From Halobaculum roseum (lineage in GTDB: Archaea > Halobacteriota > Halobacteria > Halobacteriales > Haloferacaceae), in assembly GCF_019880245.1 (NCBI RefSeq), contig NZ_CP082286.1, positions 1,196,521 to 1,260,520 of the forward strand: 64,000 nucleotides of DNA. The letters are read 5' to 3'. A model generated the notes under the pieces. That model saw only the letters and a list, made by a program, of their open reading frames with translations, made no database searches and had not been told where the DNA came from. Positions 16,828 to 24,402 of the stretch are shown piece by piece. A program made the translations under genes and the position numbers. Position 1 is the first letter of the stretch, and every line of letters begins with the position of its first letter.

Positions 16828-18115
16828 ACCCGTCGTCGACCCCGAGAGCGCCCGCCAGGTCGCCGCGGGCGACCGTCTCGGCGGCCGGCGCCTCCGTCCC
16901 GCGGTCGTCCCCGCCGTATCCGGCGCCGGTGGCGACGAGGACGACGTGTTCGCCCGCGTCGACCGCGCCGCGCTCGCGGAGCCGCCGGAGTCCCGCCAGC
17001 GGCGTCGCCGACGCGGGCTCGACGCGGATCCCGGCGGCGACCAGGTCGCGTCGGGCCGCGTGGATCGCGCCGTCGTCGACGGCGAGCACCGCGCCGTCGG
17101 TGGCGCGGGCGGCCGCCAGCGCGCGCGTCCCGCTCGGCGGGTCGGGGTTGGCGATGGAGTAGGCGACCGTCTCGCCGACCTCCCCGCGCTCGAGCCTGGT
17201 CACCGCGTCGTCGCCGCGCTCGAACGCCGCCGCGACCGGCGCGCACGCGGCCGCCTGGACGAAGTACAGCCGCGGCGGGTCGTCGATCAGTCCCGCCGCG
17301 GTCGCCTCGCGGACCGCCTTCCAGGCGGCGCTGGCGTGGCCGCCGCTGCTGATCGGCATGACGACGGCGTCGGGCGCGTCGAGGGCGGCCTCGGGGGTCC
17401 CGCGCTCGCCCCCGCCGCCACCGCCGGCTTCGCCGCCACCGCCGCCAGCGCCGGCCTCGCCGCCACCGCCGCCAGCGCCGGCCTCGCCGGTCGCGAACGC
17501 CCGCAGGACCTCCAGAACGGTCGTCTTCTGGCCGGCGACGCGCAGCGGCGAGTCGGAGTTGACGAACGCGATCCCCGCCTCGGGGCCGAGCGCGAGCGCG
17601 TCGTGATACAGGCGGCCGTAGTCGCCGTCGACGCGGACGATCCGCGGGTCGTACGCGGCGATCCGTCGGAGCCGCGCCGCGGAGATGTCCGCGGGGACGA
17701 GCACGACGCACTCGAGGCCCGCGCCCGCGGCGTGGGCCGCCATCGAGACGGCCATGTTCCCGTGGGAGACCGTCCCGACGGCGTCGGGGGCGTCGTCCCC
17801 GGCGACCGCGGCGACGCCGACGGCGCTGCCGCGGTCCTTGAACGAGCCGGTCGGGTTCGTTCCCTCGATCTTCACGTGGACGCGGGCGCCGTCCGCGTCG
17901 AGCCCCGGCGCGCGAACCAGCGGCGTCGCGCCGGCGGCCGCCGCGAGCCCGCCCGGGGGCGGCTCGACCGGGAGGAGGTCGCCGAACGCCCACACGCCGT
18001 CGCGGTCGGGCCACGCGACCCCGTCGGGGTCGGTGTCGAACCACAGCGGCTCGCCGCAGTCGTCACACCGTTGGCCCGACTCGGCGGTCCGGCCGCAGGC
18101 GTCGCAGGTGAGCAC
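16826..18115 (-). CDS. Threonine synthase-like PLP enzyme with zinc ribbon and glycine-rich insert
   Basis: Fold-type II PLP enzyme of the threonine synthase group, about 429 residues. It opens with a zinc ribbon (CDACGRT and CDDCGEPLWF), then the cofactor lysine K93 in GSFKDRG and the glycine loop TVSHGNMAVSMAAHA. Residues about 210-239 are a glycine-alanine-glutamate low-complexity insert encoded by a 27-base tandem repeat. A GTG at 18115 is preferred: a TATA-like GCTTTTCCC lies 22-32 bases before it, and the zinc ribbon begins immediately. An ATG at 18184 is the alternative. Real threonine synthase activity is plausible but unproven; threonine dehydratase-like chemistry is also possible. 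A second family member is at 55209-56288. Confidence 0.82.
   Translation of the reverse strand: MLTCDACGRTAESGQRCDDCGEPLWFDTDPDGVAWPDRDGVWAFGDLLPVEPPPGGLAAAAGATPLVRAPGLDADGARVHVKIEGTNPTGSFKDRGSAVGVAAVAGDDAPDAVGTVSHGNMAVSMAAHAAGAGLECVVLVPADISAARLRRIAAYDPRIVRVDGDYGRLYHDALALGPEAGIAFVNSDSPLRVAGQKTTVLEVLRAFATGEAGAGGGGGEAGAGGGGGEAGGGGGGERGTPEAALDAPDAVVMPISSGGHASAAWKAVREATAAGLIDDPPRLYFVQAAACAPVAAAFERGDDAVTRLERGEVGETVAYSIANPDPPSGTRALAAARATDGAVLAVDDGAIHAARRDLVAAGIRVEPASATPLAGLRRLRERGAVDAGEHVVLVATGAGYGGDDRGTEAPAAETVARGDLAGALGVDDG
17430..17483. repeat. 27-base tandem repeat inside the PLP enzyme
   Basis: Two perfect adjacent copies of a 27-base unit, followed by degenerate sequence. They encode nine residues each of Gly/Ala/Glu, so expansion or contraction keeps the frame. 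Confidence 0.8.
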
Positions 18116-18351
18116 GTCCGAACGCGGGTGGGCGGTCGGGAAAAGCCCGACGCCCCTCGACGGGACGGCGGCCGACCCACGCACGGCCCCGTGATCGACC
18201 GACGACGGGACTCACGTCCGCCACGGAATATCGTCACCGATCCCCACGCCGTATGCCAACTTTTCGCGTTCGGGAGCGACGGACTCTTTCGTGTGAGCCG
18301 TGAATCGCGAGTCAGCTCCGGCGTCACCGACGCCGAGGGCCCTCCCTACAC

Positions 18352-18954
18352 ATGAACGCACGATCCACGATCCCCGCGCTCGTATTGCTCTCCGTGCTGG
18401 TCGGCGCCGTCGCCCTCGCGGGCGGCCTCGCCGCCGGCACCGCGACCGCACAGACGGCCAACGCCACCGCCGACGTGAGCGTCGACGACCAGACCGGCGC
18501 CGAGTCGGTGACCGTCGCCGAGGCGACGCTGCCCGAGGGCGGCTTCGTCGTCGTCTACAACGCCTCCGGCGGCATCGTCGGCGTCTCCGAGTACCTGGAC
18601 AACGGCACCCACGAGGACGTGACCCTCGAGGTCTCGCCCGAGTTCTCGCGCAGCCAGGTCGCCGTGGCCGAGGTCCGCGCCGACGACGGCGACGAGTCGT
18701 TCAACGCCTCCGCCGACGCGCCGTACACGAACGACAACGGCCAGCCCATCGGCGACACCGCGTACGTGACCGTCGAGGAAACCGAGACGGCCACCCCGAC
18801 GGCGACGGCGACCGCCACCGCGACGGCGACCGAGTCGGACGAGCCCGCGACGACCGCCGCGACCGACGAGCCCACCGAGACGAGCGGTCCCGGCTTCGGG
18901 ATCGCCGCGGCCCTGATCGCGCTGGTCGGCGCCGCGCTGCTCGCGCGCCGGTAA
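18352..18954 (+). CDS. Surface protein with PGF-CTERM anchor, DUF7282-like
   Basis: Secreted cell-surface protein of 200 residues. The signal peptide covers about 1-33, with cleavage likely after ATAQ. The central domain (about 40-135), with TLPEGGFVVVYN and SEYLDNGTHEDVTLEV, resembles the haloarchaeal DUF7282 domain. A threonine-rich spacer (about 140-175, likely O-glycosylated) leads to a C-terminal PGF-CTERM signal: the PGF triplet at residues 180-182, a hydrophobic helix and a final RR. That signal predicts archaeosortase A processing and lipid anchoring. N-glycosylation sequons are present (NAT, NAS, NGT). It stands alone; the biological role is unknown. Confidence 0.85.
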   Translation: MNARSTIPALVLLSVLVGAVALAGGLAAGTATAQTANATADVSVDDQTGAESVTVAEATLPEGGFVVVYNASGGIVGVSEYLDNGTHEDVTLEVSPEFSRSQVAVAEVRADDGDESFNASADAPYTNDNGQPIGDTAYVTVEETETATPTATATATATATESDEPATTAATDEPTETSGPGFGIAAALIALVGAALLARR

Positions 18955-19090
18955 CGTCCGCGACCCCGTCGCCGGACCGACGCATCGACACCGAACGCGA
19001 GCTCCCTTTGTGCACCCAGATCCCAGCAGATCGCGAGCCGTCCGACCGCGGAACGCGGGATTGAACCCTCGTCGCCGGCTACCGACGGGT

Positions 19091-19756
19091 ATGACCGACG
19101 AGACTCCCGACGGGTCGGGGACGGCGACGGATGCAGAGCCCGCGGCTGACGCCGGAGACGGCGGCGACGGCGGCGACGGCGGCGACGGCGGCGGCGACGC
19201 GGACGACGAGTGGCTCGCTCGCCTCCGCGGGATGCGCGACGAGAAGGACGAGTTCCTCGCGAGCGACCCCCAGTCCCCCCTCGATCCGTCGCTGCGCGAC
19301 GACTTCGACGGCCTCGACTACTTCGAGCCCGACCCCGCCTACCGCGTGACGGCGTCCCTGGAGGTGCACGACGACCCCGACGCGGTCGAGCTGACGGTTC
19401 GCAACGGTACCGCCGAGCGGTTCCACCGCGTCGCGACGCTGTCGTTCACGCTCCCGAGCGCCGGCGGCGGCGAGGTCGAGGAGACGCTCACGGCGCTGCG
19501 TGCGGACGGCTCGGCGGCGCTGTTCCTCCCGTTCAGGGACAAGACGACCGGCCAGCAGACGTACGACGGCGGCCGGTACATGGACCTCCACCCCGACGGC
19601 GACCTCGACGGGATCGACGAGGTGACGCTGGATTTCAACCTCGCGTACACGCCCTTCTGCGCGTTCGCGGACGCGTTCGCCTGCCCGCTGCCGCCGACCG
19701 ACAACTGGCTCGAGGTCGCGGTGCCCGCCGGCGAGCGCGACCCGGCGCTGGAGTGA
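19091..19756 (+). CDS. DUF1684 family protein
   Basis: Cytoplasmic protein of 221 residues. After an acidic N-terminus with repeated GGD triplets (about 20-40), the DUF1684 domain begins at WLARLRGMRDEKDEFLASD. It continues to the family signature LFLPFRDKTTGQQTYDGGRY and ends with FNLAYTPFCAFADAFACPLPP. The ATG at 19091 was chosen: an upstream reading in frame from 19010 adds basic, unlikely residues. The biochemical function of the family is not established. The last codons lie inside a short tandem duplication that continues past the stop. Confidence 0.85.
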   Translation: MTDETPDGSGTATDAEPAADAGDGGDGGDGGDGGGDADDEWLARLRGMRDEKDEFLASDPQSPLDPSLRDDFDGLDYFEPDPAYRVTASLEVHDDPDAVELTVRNGTAERFHRVATLSFTLPSAGGGEVEETLTALRADGSAALFLPFRDKTTGQQTYDGGRYMDLHPDGDLDGIDEVTLDFNLAYTPFCAFADAFACPLPPTDNWLEVAVPAGERDPALE

Positions 19757-19807
19757 GGCGGCTGGCGCAGTCGGTACCCGACGCTGGAGTGAGGCGGGCG
19801 CAGTCGC
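19739..19807. repeat. Tandem duplication spanning a gene's stop codon
   Basis: Two near-identical units of about 33-35 bases lie head to tail. The first contains the last codons and TGA of the DUF1684 gene and the second repeats them downstream of it, both holding GCTGGAGTGAGGCGG and GCGCAGTCG. This looks like a recent slippage duplication in non-coding DNA. Confidence 0.75.
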
Positions 19808-19856
19808 GACCGGCCGAAAAGTAACCCTTAGTACGGGCGAGATCCCATTGGCGCCC

Positions 19857-20033
19857 ATGCAACGAACGGTCGTCCTCGGCGCGGTTCTCATGCTCGTCGG
19901 CACCGTGCTGTTCTTCCCGAGCCTGGGCCCCCAGTCCGGGTCGCTCGCGAGTTGGGCGCTGGTCCCGGCGGCGGCACTGCTCACCTACGGAACCTACCTG
20001 GTCGGGACGAGCGAACCCGGTCGCGCGGTCTGA
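19857..20033 (+). CDS. Small two-helix membrane protein, 58 aa
   Basis: A 58-residue hydrophobic protein starting MQRTVVLGAVLMLVGTVLFF, with a second helix WALVPAAALLTYGTYLV separated by a short polar turn. The frame also opens nine bases earlier; the ATG at 19857 gives a normal membrane-protein N-terminus. The function is unknown. It converges at close range with the aldolase gene. Confidence 0.6.
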   Translation: MQRTVVLGAVLMLVGTVLFFPSLGPQSGSLASWALVPAAALLTYGTYLVGTSEPGRAV

Positions 20034-20046
20034 TCCGGCCCCCGAC

Positions 20047-20916
20047 TCACTCCTCCTCGTCCGCGGCGTACCGCTCCAGCGCAGCCGCCGCGCCGGCGCC
20101 GACGTACCCCGCGTCGACGCCGACGATCTGGTAGTCGTACCCCACCTCCGACCAGCGGTCGATCTCCGCGGGCGAGGTCGCGAGCGTGCCGACCGGCACC
20201 GAACTCTCCGCGAGCACCCGCTCGACGGCCGCGAGGAACCGCTCGGAGTCGTACTCGCCGAAGACGCTCAGGTCCGCCGAGAGGTCGGCCGGGCCGACGA
20301 GTAGCGCGTCGAGCCCGTCGACGGCGGCGATGTCGCCGGCGTTCGCGACCGCCGTTTCGGTCTCGATCTGGGCGATAGTCGCGACGCGGTCGTTCGCCCG
20401 CCCGTAGTAGTCGTCGAGGTCGCGACCGTACGCCGACGCGCGCGTGCCCGCGACGCCGCGGCGTCCCTCCGGCGGGTAGCGCGCGGCCGCGACGAACTCC
20501 TCGGCCTCCTCGCGGGTGTTCACCTGCGGCGCCATCACGCCCGCCGCGCCGGTGTCGAGGACGCGCTTGATCCGGACGTGGTCGTTCCACGCGACCCGGA
20601 CCACGGCCGCCGTGTCGCCGGCGGCGTTCGCGTCCCTCGTGTCGCCGGCGGCGTTCGGCTCGGCGTCGGCGTCGTCGTTGCCGCGGGCGTCGGTGCCGCC
20701 CGGACCGTCGCGGGCGTTCGCTGCGTCGACCGCGCGGACGGCCGCCTCCACGGACTCGGTGTCCGTCGGCGCGTGTTCGGTGTCGATCACGACGAAGTCG
20801 GCGTCGGTGAGCGCGAGCTGTTCGGCGATCTGCGGCGACGGCGTCGACAGCCAGTGGCCGGCGGGGCGCTCGCGGAGGGTCGCGCGCAGGCCCGCGAGGC
20901 CGGAGTCGTCGGTCAT
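20047..20916 (-). CDS. HpcH/HpaI aldolase-citrate lyase family protein
   Basis: Class II pyruvate aldolase-type TIM barrel of 289 residues. It shows HWLSTPSPQIAEQLALTDAD, DFVVIDTEHAPTD (metal and substrate region), GVMAPQVNTREEAEEFVAAARYPPEGRRG split by sequence context, and IAQIETETAVANAGDIA with the metal-binding glutamate. The expected reaction is reversible aldol cleavage of a 2-oxo acid yielding pyruvate or a related product. Residues about 70-103 are an acidic Ala/Asp/Asn-rich insert with a tandem DNA repeat, absent from typical family members. The ATG at 20916 gives MTDDSGLAGLRATL. The pathway cannot be deduced from the neighbours. Confidence 0.85.
   Translation of the reverse strand: MTDDSGLAGLRATLRERPAGHWLSTPSPQIAEQLALTDADFVVIDTEHAPTDTESVEAAVRAVDAANARDGPGGTDARGNDDADAEPNAAGDTRDANAAGDTAAVVRVAWNDHVRIKRVLDTGAAGVMAPQVNTREEAEEFVAAARYPPEGRRGVAGTRASAYGRDLDDYYGRANDRVATIAQIETETAVANAGDIAAVDGLDALLVGPADLSADLSVFGEYDSERFLAAVERVLAESSVPVGTLATSPAEIDRWSEVGYDYQIVGVDAGYVGAGAAAALERYAADEEE
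20611..20657. repeat. 27-base-period repeat inside the aldolase
   Basis: A 20-base identical string occurs at 20611-20630 and again at 20638-20657, encoding repeated NAAGDT-type residues in a surface insert. Confidence 0.75.
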
Positions 20917-20973
20917 GCGAACCGCTCCTCGCCGACGGGACATCAATCCGGCAGAACCCGCACTCCGCTGCCG

Positions 20974-21210
20974 CTATGCCGACGCCGACCGAACGATGCC
21001 GGCCAGGAGTGCGCCGCCGGCGACGGCGACGACGACGACGGCGACCGCGATAACCTCGGCGGGCGACTGGTCGATCCACCGCTGGAGCCACCACGCCGCG
21101 TAGTGGATCTGCGTGTACACGAAGAAGCGGTACGGGAAGTGGACCCACGCGATCAGCGTCACGGCGGAGATTCCCAGGTAGTCGACGGCGTCGCGCTCCC
21201 GTACCCACAT
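20974..21210 (-). CDS. Small two-helix membrane protein, 78 aa
   Basis: A 78-residue protein with an amphipathic N-terminal portion MWVRERDAVDYLGISAV, a hydrophobic aromatic segment (WVHFPYRFFVYTQIHYAAWW) and a strong C-terminal helix (about 52-72). The function is not recognised. It lies between the aldolase and the reductase-linked genes on the same strand, but gaps on both sides suggest its own transcript. Confidence 0.6.
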   Translation of the reverse strand: MWVRERDAVDYLGISAVTLIAWVHFPYRFFVYTQIHYAAWWLQRWIDQSPAEVIAVAVVVVAVAGGALLAGIVRSASA

Positions 21211-21311
21211 GGGGGCGACTCGCCGTCGGGGTCACAAAAGCGTTCGTCCCCGGCTCTCGGGGGTGAGAACGCCGTGCGCGTCGACCGTTCGTCGCGCGGC
21301 CGTCGGGGCGG

Positions 21312-21599
21312 CTACTCGTCGTCCTGGGCCGCCTCGACGCGGCCCGCGTACGTCTCGAGTTCGTCGGCGAGCTCGCGCGCCTCGGCCGCCGAGAGGGTTA
21401 CCCCCTCGGCGTGGGCCGGGAGTTCGGTCAGTCCGGTGTTGTCGAGTTCGAGTTCGAGCGTGACGTGGTCGGGGTTCTCCCGCGGCGCCGTGACGTTCAA
21501 CACGGCGACGGCCTCCTCCTCGAAGCCGTGGCCGCGGGCGTGGCCGTCGAGCAGGTCGAAGGTGGTGTAGGCGTTGACGCGGATGAGCCGGTCGGGCAT
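21312..21599 (-). CDS. Conserved small protein downstream of the siroheme reductase (DUF6360-like)
   Basis: A 95-residue acidic protein, MPDRLIRVNAYTTFDLLDGH at its start, with strand-rich middle (TLELELDNTGLTELPAHAEG) and a C-terminal helix (AAEARELADELETYAGRVEA). I recall this haloarchaeal family as DUF6360, with moderate certainty. It begins 9 bases after the reductase stop on the same strand, so it is almost certainly co-transcribed and may assist sulfite or nitrite reduction. No cofactor motif is visible. Confidence 0.72.
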   Translation of the reverse strand: MPDRLIRVNAYTTFDLLDGHARGHGFEEEAVAVLNVTAPRENPDHVTLELELDNTGLTELPAHAEGVTLSAAEARELADELETYAGRVEAAQDDE

Positions 21600-21608
21600 G
21601 GGCGGCCC

Positions 21609-23375
21609 TCAGTCGTCCGACGGGATAGGGCTGCCGTCGGCGCGCGCCGGCGCCGGCGACGCGTCCATGTCGTCCTCGTCGGCGTACGGGTACCACGTCA
21701 TCTTCGTGTTGTGCATGTACGGGTCCTCGTAGGCGGTCTCCTCGGGCTCGACGAGCTCGGCGAGCGTCTCCTCGTCGGTCCGCTCGACGAAGTCGCGGAA
21801 GGACTCGTCCCCCTCGCGGCGCTCCTCGAAGTTGGCGAGGAGGTTCGCGATCGCGCCGGGAACCTCGTCGGCGGGCACGCGCTGTTCGACCCACTCGGCG
21901 AAGCGCGGCTCGGCGCCGAGGCCGCCGCCGAGGCCGATGTCGAGCGCCTCGACCGGCTCGCCGTCCTTGCGGGTCTTCATGCCGCGGAGGCTGATGTCGG
22001 CGATCTGCGGCTGCGCGCAGGAGGCGGTGCAGCCCGACAGGTGGATGTGGAAGTCCTCGACGCCGTCGGGCACCTCGACGTTCTCCTTGAGCCAGCGGGC
22101 GTACCGCACCTGCCGGTTCTTCGTCTCGACGATGGACAGCGAGCAGAACTCCGTCCCCGTGCAGGCGATGGAGCCGCGCATGAACGTGTGCGGGTCCGGC
22201 TCGTAGGTGTCGAGCAGGTCCTCGGCGAGCAGCGCGTCGAGGTCCTCCTCGGGCACGTCGGTGACGATGACGTTCTGGCGCTGGGTGACGCGGACCTCGC
22301 CGGAGCCGTATTCGTCGGCGATGCGGGCGAGCTCTCGGGTGTCGTCGGCGCCCATCCGGCCGACCAGGACGTTCAGGCCGACGTAGTAGTCGCCGTCGTT
22401 CTGCTCGTTGACGCCGACGTGGTCGTGGTGGCCCGCGTCGTTGCGGCCGGAGTTGTACGTGTACTCGTCGCGCAGGTCCTCGCCGGCGTGCTGGAGCTCG
22501 AAGTCGACGAACTCCTCCTGGAGCGTCTCGCGGATCTTCTCGGTCCCCCACTCGTCGGTGAGGAACTTCATCCGGGCGTTGTAGCGGTCCTCGCGGTCGC
22601 CGTACTCGCGAAACAGCGCCGAGATGCCGCCCGCGACCGCGTCGGCGTCCTCCGGCGGGACGAACACGTCGATGTCACGGGCGAGCCGCGGCTCGTTGCG
22701 CGAGAGGCCGCCGCCGACGCGGACGTTGAACCCCTTGACGCCGTCCTTCTCGGCCGGCTCGAACGCGAGGTCGTTGATGTCGCCCTGGCCGCAGCCCTCC
22801 TCGCAACCGGTGACGCTCACCTTCCACTTGCGGGGGAGGTTCGAGTGCTCGTCGTTGCCCTTGAACGTCTCGTTGAGGTCCATCGCGACCGGCAGCGCGT
22901 CGACGAACTCGTTGGAGTCCTTGCCGGCGACGGGGCAGCCGACGATGTTGCGCCAGGAGTCGCCACACGCCTGTTGGGTGGACAGCCCGTTCGCCTCCAG
23001 CTTCTCGAAGATCTCGGGCACGTCCTCCAGGCGGATCCAGTGGAGCTGGATCGACTGGCGGGTCGTCCAGTCGACGTACGCGTCGCCGAACTCGGGGTTC
23101 TCGGCGGGGCCGCGGGCGTACTCGTCGGCGATATCGGCGACGACCTCGACCTGCCCCGGCTTCAGCACGCCGTTGGGCGTCCCGATCCGCATCATGAAGT
23201 AGCTCTCCTGGCCGTTCCGCTGGTGGTACAGCCCCCACCACTTGAAGCGCTCGAACCAGGCGTCGTGTTCGTCCTCCGGGATCGACTCCCACCCCTCCTC
23301 GGCGAACTCCATCAGGTGCTCCCTGATCTCGTTGCCGTACACCTCCGATTTCCAGTTTTCGACGTCCGTGGGCAT
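21609..23375 (-). CDS. Ferredoxin-type nitrite/sulfite reductase (siroheme, 4Fe-4S)
   Basis: Assimilatory reductase of 588 residues, reducing nitrite to ammonia or sulfite to sulfide with six electrons. It has the two-fold repeated ferrodoxin-like half domains. The cofactor cysteines are visible in ACTGTEFCSLSIVETK (C-x5-C) and HLSGCTASCAQPQ (C-x3-C). The first half carries the structurally matching GCEEGCGQGDIND. Substrate-ligating residues are in RQSIQLHWIRLEDVPE and TQRQNVIVTDV. The ATG at 23375 begins MPTDVENWKSEVYG. Whether the physiological substrate is nitrite or sulfite cannot be decided here; no nitrate reductase or nitrate transporter is present, slightly favouring sulfite. The small gene downstream is probably in the same operon. 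Confidence 0.93.
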   Translation of the reverse strand: MPTDVENWKSEVYGNEIREHLMEFAEEGWESIPEDEHDAWFERFKWWGLYHQRNGQESYFMMRIGTPNGVLKPGQVEVVADIADEYARGPAENPEFGDAYVDWTTRQSIQLHWIRLEDVPEIFEKLEANGLSTQQACGDSWRNIVGCPVAGKDSNEFVDALPVAMDLNETFKGNDEHSNLPRKWKVSVTGCEEGCGQGDINDLAFEPAEKDGVKGFNVRVGGGLSRNEPRLARDIDVFVPPEDADAVAGGISALFREYGDREDRYNARMKFLTDEWGTEKIRETLQEEFVDFELQHAGEDLRDEYTYNSGRNDAGHHDHVGVNEQNDGDYYVGLNVLVGRMGADDTRELARIADEYGSGEVRVTQRQNVIVTDVPEEDLDALLAEDLLDTYEPDPHTFMRGSIACTGTEFCSLSIVETKNRQVRYARWLKENVEVPDGVEDFHIHLSGCTASCAQPQIADISLRGMKTRKDGEPVEALDIGLGGGLGAEPRFAEWVEQRVPADEVPGAIANLLANFEERREGDESFRDFVERTDEETLAELVEPEETAYEDPYMHNTKMTWYPYADEDDMDASPAPARADGSPIPSDD

Positions 23376-23422
23376 TCGTGGACGAACACAGTCGCCCGAC
23401 GACCCTAAAGCGCGCCTCCGCG

Positions 23423-23794
23423 TCAATCCTCCCCGACGCTGTCGGGAACCGGCAACGCTTGCGAGGCCGCCGGCGCGCCGAGGGCGCCGTCCGGGAACCG
23501 GACCGCCTCGCCCGCGACGGAACGGAACTCGCCGTCGACGATCCGCCCGACGGGGAGCCCCCGGACGGTCGCCGCCTGTCCACACCGGATGCACTGCCCG
23601 TACACGTCGGCCGTCACGGTGCGGCCGTCGACGCCCACGTCGGTGAAGCCCTCGACGACGTAGTCGGCGCAGTCGCAGGCGCACACCGGATCGTCGCCGC
23701 CGGCGACGCGCCACAGTTCGCTGACGCTGACCCGGCGTTCGTCGTTCACGGACACCCACGCGCCGTCGTCGAGCACGCGGAGGGCGACGCTCAT
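23423..23794 (-). CDS. Conserved cysteine-rich haloarchaeal protein
   Basis: A 123-residue protein with a CACDC cluster (C38, C40, C42) and a CIRC pair (C68, C71), suggesting a zinc or Fe-S site. Strand-rich segments surround them. It is 47 bases upstream of the siroheme reductase on the same strand, so it may be the first gene of that unit; a redox or metallochaperone role is possible but not shown. The frame extends upstream to 23959, but only from the ATG at 23794 does the protein look acidic and conserved. Confidence 0.65.
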   Translation of the reverse strand: MSVALRVLDDGAWVSVNDERRVSVSELWRVAGGDDPVCACDCADYVVEGFTDVGVDGRTVTADVYGQCIRCGQAATVRGLPVGRIVDGEFRSVAGEAVRFPDGALGAPAASQALPVPDSVGED

Positions 23795-24009
23795 ACGGTA
23801 TCGAGGCGGTGGACGGACATACCCCCGTCGCCGGACGCAACGGCCGACGGTTCCGGTGACGCCGACGGCGGCGGGGATCGCCCGCCTCCGTTCGGATCGC
23901 CGCGATCCAGCCGTCCCGAATAGCGGCAACAACATCCTCGACCGGGGAGCGTCGGTCACGCTTGACCGTGCGACGTGGCTTATGGTAGTGGGGTATCTGT
24001 AGTGTAGTG

Positions 24010-24150
24010 ATGGCAGAACAGACGACCGACGACCGATACGGCGACGAAGAAGTCGACACCTCTCATCTCGACGATCTCGAGGACGGCTGCGGCTGCGCGG
24101 AGGTGTGGGAGCACCTCTCCGAGGACGAGGACGCCGACGAGGCGGAGTAA
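24010..24150 (+). CDS. Small acidic CxC protein, 46 aa
   Basis: A 46-residue, very acidic protein beginning MAEQTTDDRYGDEEVD, with a GCGC dipeptide pair (C27, C29) in the middle and an acidic tail EDEDADEAE. The composition and start codon fit a genuine haloarchaeal small protein rather than noise. A metal-binding role is possible. An AT-containing stretch about 30-40 bases upstream could be its promoter. It is the last gene before the AT-rich island. Confidence 0.65.
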   Translation: MAEQTTDDRYGDEEVDTSHLDDLEDGCGCAEVWEHLSEDEDADEAE

Positions 24151-24402
24151 GGCTGCTGGTGTAGTTGGCAGGACGCTGTTCCGTCTGTTCCCTTCATAGG
24201 TGGGATCGTCTCGTATTCCTCGAGTACATAGCATCGGCTACTTTCAACAGTCCGGGCATTCTCAGTGGATTCACGACAGAATTCTTGTCGAATTGAGAGT
24301 AGAGACCCGACCTGGACAGATTAGCACTGGTCCAATCTACCGTCCAATCTAACTTTTCCCAAGATAAATTGAAGTGTTGACGTGTGTCATACTGAATAGT
24401 AA
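24151..24402. other. AT-rich upstream region of island 1
   Basis: Base composition falls sharply here compared with the genes on the left. The stretch holds a duplicated GTCCAATCTA (24330-24339 and 24342-24351), a possible operator, and a TATA-like AGATAAATT (about 24362-24370) before the nuclease gene. No gene is convincing in it. Confidence 0.5.

Noticed and set aside
24151..24215. tRNA-like sequence (TGGTGTAGTTGGCA) after the small CxC gene
   Set aside because: It resembles a D arm, but no acceptor or T-arm pairing was found within 100 bases. Kept only as a possible remnant.
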